This document shows, one piece after another, positions 60,254 to 64,000 of a stretch of 64,000 bases of DNA. A model generated the notes under the pieces. It was not told where the DNA came from. It searched no databases and worked only from the letters and a program-made list of their open reading frames with translations. Source of the DNA: Methanolinea sp. (GTDB lineage: Archaea > Halobacteriota > Methanomicrobia > Methanomicrobiales > Methanospirillaceae). The translations under genes were made by a program, and so were the position numbers. Position 1 is the first letter of the stretch; each line of letters starts with the position of its first letter. The DNA is taken from the NCBI GenBank assembly GCA_016699325.1, contig CP064971.1, forward strand, positions 682,001-746,000, given 5' to 3'.

Positions 60254-60400
60254 TCAGGCCTTCTTCTCTCTGTTCTTGGGCCGGAGATTCTTGTAGCCGC
60301 ACTTGCGGCAGCTGGTCGCGCGAATCGCATTCCGCGCGTTGCAGCGCATGCAGATCTTCACGTTCAGGAGCCGTGATTCGGCTTCAGGAAACCTTGCCAT
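60254..60400 (-). CDS. rpl40e: Ribosomal protein eL40
   Basis: This 48-residue gene is too short for usual ORF thresholds. It encodes a C4 zinc protein: KICMRCNARNAIRATSCRKC followed by GYKNLRPKNREKK. ATG 60400 is preceded by GTGGTGTCC. A strong TATA (TTTTTTATAAGG on the minus strand, about 60420-60431) lies 25-30 bp upstream. Confidence 0.93.
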   Translation of the reverse strand: MARFPEAESRLLNVKICMRCNARNAIRATSCRKCGYKNLRPKNREKKA

Positions 60401-60452
60401 TTTCGGACACCACTTATTGCCTTATAAAAAAGGTCATCCTGCCTCTTAACGG

Positions 60453-61013
60453 TTATGCATGAAACCCGGACCTTTCCTCTTCCAGCCAGGTTTTCATGCC
60501 GGCGAGCGCCCGGGCCCGGTGGGAGACCCGGCTCTTCTCCGCCAGGGTGAGCTCGGCGAGGGTCCTGCCGTTGCTGCACTCGAAGATGGGGTCGTAGCCA
60601 AACCCGCCCCTCCCCCGGGGTGCAACTATGACCCCGTCAATCCTCCCCCTGAATATGGTTGTTCCTTCCCGGGTCGCGCAGGCGATTGCCGTCTCAAACC
60701 AGGCGTGGCGGTCAGGGACTCCTTCCATGAGCTTGAGGATACCCTGGTTTCCGATGGTGTCAAGGACATATGCCGCATGCGGCCCGGGAAACCCCCGCAG
60801 CGCACGGATGCAGAACGCCGTGTCGTCAACAACCAGGGGCCGCTGGAGGATGCTGAATGCGTATTCCGCTTTCCGGCGTGCAATCTCTCCCACATCATCG
60901 TGGCGGTACTCGGGGATCTCCATCCTGATGTGTTCCACGGTTGCTGCAGGGCCGAAGAATGCCGCTACCTCCGCCGCTTTGTGGGGGTTTGAAGTCACCA
61001 CGGCGATCTTCAC
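60453..61013 (-). CDS. rdgB: XTP/dITP diphosphatase (RdgB/HAM1 family)
   Basis: The enzyme removes non-canonical purine triphosphates (dITP, XTP). IAVVTSNPHKAAEVAAFFGP is the N-terminal nucleotide-binding motif; VVDDTAFCIRALRGFPGPHA contains the catalytic Asp; APRGRGGFGYDPIFEC and KSRVSHRARAL are C-terminal signatures. Length 186 is normal. It overlaps the Kae1-Bud32 gene by 4 bp and follows it in the operon. Confidence 0.94.
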   Translation of the reverse strand: MKIAVVTSNPHKAAEVAAFFGPAATVEHIRMEIPEYRHDDVGEIARRKAEYAFSILQRPLVVDDTAFCIRALRGFPGPHAAYVLDTIGNQGILKLMEGVPDRHAWFETAIACATREGTTIFRGRIDGVIVAPRGRGGFGYDPIFECSNGRTLAELTLAEKSRVSHRARALAGMKTWLEEERSGFHA

Positions 61014-62587
61014 AGATATCGCCCCCGTCGCTCGATCTCCTGCTCCCGGGAAAGTACCTCACGGGCGCCATTGAAGACCGCCTCGTACCCCTCGCTGAAG
61101 GCCTCCTTCAACACCGGGGACCGATCGGTCGTGCTTTCGAGGGTCTGGAACAGGACGTGGATATCCACACCGCGGGATTCCAGTTCTGAGGAGACCATGG
61201 CCAGACCGAAATCGATCAGGACGACCGCTCCGTCACGCAGGACCATGTTGCTGGTGGTGAGATCCCCGTGCACGATCCCTGCTGCGTGGAGCCGTCCGAC
61301 CGTTCGTCCGGCCTCCCTGAGAGATCCTGCGGAGAGGTCATCGCGGAGCAGGTTCCCGTAAATCCGCTCCATCACCAGGGTGTCTGCGGTGACATCGCGG
61401 ATGACAGGGGTCGGGACCCCGGACTTCCGGGCCATGGCAATGAGCCGTGCTTCCGCCCGCGTGCGTTCGGCGATCAGGCGTGAATCGAGCTCTTTCTTCC
61501 GGTATCTCTTGCTGACGCGATGTTTCCTGACCGTTTCCGGGCCAAGGGTGACCACGGCTTCGGCCCCCATTGCGCGGGTCATCTCGTATAGCGACTCCCG
61601 CCCGGTCTTCAGGGACGGGTCGTCATCCCGCCAGGTAACCTCCACCTGGTCTGGCCGGAACGATGGGTTTACCTGTGACCGTTCAAGGGGGAGCGGGCTG
61701 CCGCTCTCCAGCATGATCTTTCCGGTGTAGGCGATCATCGCCCCATTGTCGCCAAGATACCGGTTCTCGGGGACGAAGAGGGTGGCCCCCCGGTCTTCGC
61801 ACATCGTGGCCAGCATCTCCTGGATACGCCGGTTCGCTCCGACCCCGCCTACGAGCAGCACCTCGTCCTTGCCGGTATGGGCCAGTGCCCGCTCCGTCAC
61901 CTCCACGCACATGGCAAACGCTGTTTCCTGGAGGCTGTAGCAGACATCAGCAATCGCGGCCGCGCTCTCCCGGGCGGCACTCACCAGCCCTGAGAAGGCC
62001 AGATCCATCCCTTTCACCGTGTAGGGGAGGTGGATATATGCCCCGCCGCGGGCAAGCTCCTCTATTGCCGGTCCCCCGGGGTGCGGGAGGCCCATGCTCC
62101 GGGCATACTTGTCAAGCGCATTCCCGATGCCGATATCAAGCGTCTCCCCGAAGATGCGGTAGCGCCGGTTCAGGTAGCCTATCACCTGGGTATTGGCCCC
62201 GCTCGCGTAGAGGACGATGGGGTCGTGGCACCCGGTGGCGAATCTCCCGATCTCGATGTGGGCGACACAGTGGTTGACCCCCACCAGGGGGACACCCAGG
62301 GCAATGGACAGGGACCGGGCGGCGGTCGCCACCGTTCTCAGGCAGGGGCCGAGCCCGGGTCCCTGCGAGAAGGCCACGCCGGTGATGCTGCCGGGATCGG
62401 TGAGCACCCGGGAGATGACTCCTTTCATCTCCTGGGCATGGTGCTGGGCGGCCTCCCGGGGATGGATGCCACCGGCGGGTGGGGAGTAGGGTTTTGAAAA
62501 GAGCGAGACGAGATCGGTATCAAAAACAGCAGCGCTGAGGTTCCATGCTGTCCCCTCAATACCAAGAATCTGCCCAAAACCAGGCAT
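61010..62587 (-). CDS. Kae1-Bud32 fusion, tRNA threonylcarbamoyladenosine synthesis (KEOPS)
   Basis: One 525-residue protein fuses both catalytic KEOPS subunits, as in many euryarchaea. The Kae1 part (about residues 1-325) has the metal motif NHCVAHIEIGRF and ILLYASGANTQVI-like VLYASGANTQVIGYLNRRYR; GLVSAARESAAAIADVCYSL and the C-terminal RYLGDNGAMIAYTG complete it. The Bud32 kinase follows with MERIYGNLLRDDL, the catalytic loop HGDLTTSNMVLRD and the metal DFG in VLIDFGLAM. It makes t6A37, the substrate of the methylthiotransferase at 9754-11016. Confidence 0.95.
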   Translation of the reverse strand: MPGFGQILGIEGTAWNLSAAVFDTDLVSLFSKPYSPPAGGIHPREAAQHHAQEMKGVISRVLTDPGSITGVAFSQGPGLGPCLRTVATAARSLSIALGVPLVGVNHCVAHIEIGRFATGCHDPIVLYASGANTQVIGYLNRRYRIFGETLDIGIGNALDKYARSMGLPHPGGPAIEELARGGAYIHLPYTVKGMDLAFSGLVSAARESAAAIADVCYSLQETAFAMCVEVTERALAHTGKDEVLLVGGVGANRRIQEMLATMCEDRGATLFVPENRYLGDNGAMIAYTGKIMLESGSPLPLERSQVNPSFRPDQVEVTWRDDDPSLKTGRESLYEMTRAMGAEAVVTLGPETVRKHRVSKRYRKKELDSRLIAERTRAEARLIAMARKSGVPTPVIRDVTADTLVMERIYGNLLRDDLSAGSLREAGRTVGRLHAAGIVHGDLTTSNMVLRDGAVVLIDFGLAMVSSELESRGVDIHVLFQTLESTTDRSPVLKEAFSEGYEAVFNGAREVLSREQEIERRGRYL

Positions 62588-62597
62588 CAGAGTGATT

Positions 62598-62777
62598 CTA
62601 TTTCCTGAACTCGGTATACCCGCACTTCCCGCACGCGGTCCGGTCCTTGTGCTCGGCCATGATCACGCCGGGTCCGCAGCGGGGACAGTACTTCCTTGCC
62701 AGCGTCGCCTTTCCGCCCTCGACCCTGTAGCAGGATGCCCGCCGGGGAGCTGCGCTCCTGGCCTTCTTTGCCGCCAT
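62598..62777 (-). CDS. rps27ae: Ribosomal protein eS31 (S27ae)
   Basis: The 59-residue protein has the C4 zinc ribbon KYCPRCGPGVIMAEHKDRTA and CGKCGYTEFRK, identical in layout to archaeal S27ae (no ubiquitin fusion). The ATG at 62777 overlaps the S24e stop by one base. It follows S24e as in most archaea. Confidence 0.95.
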   Translation of the reverse strand: MAAKKARSAAPRRASCYRVEGGKATLARKYCPRCGPGVIMAEHKDRTACGKCGYTEFRK

Positions 62778-63073
62778 CAGGCACTTTCCTCCCTTGGCTT
62801 GGGCACACCCCTGGTCATCAGGAATGCCCGTTCGGTCTTTTTCTTCTGCTCTTCGGTGTCATACACCCGGGCCCTGCCAGAGAGCTCGGTCTTTCCAAAC
62901 ATGGTCTTCAGCGAGTCGAGCACCAGCAGTTTCTCGTTTACGTTCAGCGATGCGGCAAGTTTCCCGGCAACCTGTTTTCTTGACGGTGTCGCACCATCAA
63001 AGCGGAGGGAAAAGTCCACTTCCCGCCTGGAGAGGAGTTCATTCCTCGAATCCCTGGTAACCTCAAATTCCAT
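62777..63073 (-). CDS. rps24e: Ribosomal protein eS24
   Basis: The protein starts MEFEVTRDSRNELLSRREVD at ATG 63073, the conserved N-terminus; the longer frame to 63133 overlaps the kinase gene and is not used. DGATPSRKQVAGKLAASLNV and GRARVYDTEEQKKKTE are eS24 signatures. 98 residues, standard length. Confidence 0.95.
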   Translation of the reverse strand: MEFEVTRDSRNELLSRREVDFSLRFDGATPSRKQVAGKLAASLNVNEKLLVLDSLKTMFGKTELSGRARVYDTEEQKKKTERAFLMTRGVPKPREESA

Positions 63074-63129
63074 CGGTATCCTCTCATAATTCGTGTTCGG
63101 ATTATTTATACTCTGGCCACTGCTCCCTC

Positions 63130-63633
63130 TCATTCAAAAACGTCACCGCCCTCATCAACGAAATGCGAGAGCATTGTCCTCGCCTTCTCCTTTGCGGCAG
63201 GGGTCACCTCGCAGAGGACGACCCCCTCGCCCGGCTGTCCGTACAGGATCAGGGCACCGTCCGGGGCGGCGATGACCAGCGGGATGACGGCAAGGTCTTC
63301 CTCCCCGTCAACGAGGACCAGCACCCCGGGGCCCCGTACTGCCTGATCGAGCACGTCCATGAGCTCCCTGGTGATCGTCCCGGGCGGGTTGCGTGCATGG
63401 AGCTTTTTTTGAAAGACCGCCGGTGACCGGTTGAACGGCGAGCGCATCGTGTGGCCGTCGATGATGGCGATCCTGGGGACCACTCCCCGCCGGACCAGGT
63501 GCCAGGTGACGACATCCCCCACCGTGTACACGGTTTTTTTCTCAATGAGGGGAAGGACGTCCTCGCAGTCGGCGTAGAGCGTGCCAAACGGGATCTTGAA
63601 AAAATGGCGTTTTCCCGGGGGGAGCCTGAACAT
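63130..63633 (-). CDS. GTP-dependent dephospho-CoA kinase (DUF359)
   Basis: This is the archaeal GTP-dependent enzyme for the last step of coenzyme A synthesis, unrelated to bacterial CoaE. VYTVGDVVTWHLVRRGVVPR, IAIIDGHTMRSPF and LVDGEEDLAVIPLVIAAPDG are family motifs, including the Asp/Glu GEED. Length 167. The gene begins directly at the spt4 stop, a linkage that is conserved in archaea. Confidence 0.9.
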   Translation of the reverse strand: MFRLPPGKRHFFKIPFGTLYADCEDVLPLIEKKTVYTVGDVVTWHLVRRGVVPRIAIIDGHTMRSPFNRSPAVFQKKLHARNPPGTITRELMDVLDQAVRGPGVLVLVDGEEDLAVIPLVIAAPDGALILYGQPGEGVVLCEVTPAAKEKARTMLSHFVDEGGDVFE

Positions 63634-63837
63634 TCAGCGGACCTTCAGCGCATATCTCCCGGGGAGCGTGATATTCATTTTGTGTGCGATCTCGGACCTC
63701 CGGGGATCGATGATCACCAGGTATCCTGTCCAGTCGGTGGAGAGGTTGCCGCTTCCGCAGACCGCACAGCTCTCTCCCTCCACCACCCGGTGGCAATCCC
63801 TGCACACCTTTACCAGTTTCCTTTTAACGGCCGCCAC
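63634..63837 (-). CDS. spt4: Transcription elongation factor Spt4
   Basis: Spt4 pairs with Spt5 on RNA polymerase. It is 67 residues from GTG 63837: AAVKRKLVKVCRDCHRVVEG, then CAVCGSGNLSTDWTGYLVI, giving a C4 zinc site, and the C-terminal HKMNITLPGRYALKVR. Several in-frame GTG codons precede it (63846, 63843); 63837 is chosen because GGTGGTGA lies directly before it. It overlaps the rpoE end by 14 bp. Confidence 0.92.
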   Translation of the reverse strand: MAAVKRKLVKVCRDCHRVVEGESCAVCGSGNLSTDWTGYLVIIDPRRSEIAHKMNITLPGRYALKVR

Positions 63838-64000
63838 GCTCACCACCCTTTTCCTTCTCCTTTGCCATGTCTTCTTCGAGCCAGCGGCTGGTGCCGAGCC
63901 CGGACTGTCGCATGGTCAGGCCGATCTTGCTGTCCCGGGGCTCGCGCTCGTTCAGGGAGAGGGTGACCACCCGGGCACGTATCCCCTCACCGACGGCGAT
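63824..64000 (-). CDS. rpoE: RNA polymerase subunit E' (Rpo7), 3' end only
   Basis: The visible C-terminal 58 residues belong to the S1-like domain: IRARVVTLSLNEREPRDSKI, GLTMRQSGLGTSRWLEEDM, ending in a charged Gly/Arg/Lys-rich tail and TAA at 63826-63824. The N-terminus is outside the window. Linkage to spt4 supports the name. Confidence 0.9.
   Translation of the reverse strand: MAVGEGIRARVVTLSLNEREPRDSKIGLTMRQSGLGTSRWLEEDMAKEKEKGGERGGR

Noticed and set aside
1..64000. CRISPR array
   Set aside because: No series of short direct repeats with regular spacers was seen; the only repeats are the IS pair and the tRNA-Val duplication.

Overview
The window reads as chromosome of a hydrogenotrophic methanogenic archaeon, most likely order Methanomicrobiales. 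The evidence is a complete F420-reducing hydrogenase operon (frhADGB), methanogen cofactor genes (GTP cyclohydrolase MptA, a probable MfnE kinase), O-phosphoseryl-tRNA synthetase (SepRS), archaeosine and wybutosine genes, archaeal-type ThyA, a Kae1-Bud32 fusion, archaeal ribosomal proteins and TATA-box promoters. The order is inferred from gene content and high GC, not from a database comparison.

Layout. 1-5.3 kb: the 3' end of thyA, two tRNAs, the guide-RNP proteins fibrillarin, Nop5 and Cbf5, and hemD. 5.3-11 kb: an orphan DNA methyltransferase, iorBA, tRNA-Ile and a tRNA methylthiotransferase. 11-20.5 kb: nadX-nadA-nadC, a HEAT protein, two small regulators, a secreted phospholipase D-like protein, a probable mfnE, zinc-ribbon protein with aEF-1beta, malate dehydrogenase, the SRP RNA and a zinc-finger methyltransferase. 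20.5-31 kb: two tRNAs, two M24 peptidases, an AAA ATPase, an MBL hydrolase, rpoL, aIF2-beta, purL, ilvC and mptA. 31-40.4 kb: two nearly identical 1510-bp insertion sequences in the same orientation bracket frhADGB and four other genes. 40.5-50 kb: fusA-rps7-rps12, divergent queD-queE-queC with a NUDIX gene, then aRF1-argS-taw1-sepS. 51-55 kb: a small membrane protein, rlmH, a SPASM radical SAM enzyme, a TPR protein and a possibly structured intergenic region. 55.4-57.5 kb: a small AT-rich island inserted at the 3' end of tRNA-Val, marked by a 47-bp duplication and carrying a nucleotidyltransferase/HEPN pair. 57.6-64 kb: htpX, thi4, a DUF1917-like gene, and a minus-strand archaeal block rpoE-spt4-dephospho-CoA kinase-S24e-S27ae-Kae1/Bud32-XTPase, followed by L40e.

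How the genes work together. Most of the window is core information processing: rRNA modification, tRNA modification and charging, termination and elongation factors, RNA polymerase subunits and ribosomal proteins. The metabolic genes supply NAD, thiamine, branched-chain amino acids, purines, tetrapyrroles, methanopterin and probably methanofuran, and F420H2 for methanogenesis. The accessory content is confined to the IS pair around frh and the tRNA-Val island.

The observations I rate highest are: IS copy 1 ending 14 bp before the frhA TATA box; a frhA leader that can form mutually exclusive stems; identical frameshifts in both IS copies; the tRNA-Val island with its pseudo-tRNA and a frameshifted ribbon-helix-helix remnant running into the tRNA gene; mptA lacking a canonical start in front of its conserved N-terminus; and an unexplained hairpin-rich region at 55.05-55.34 kb.
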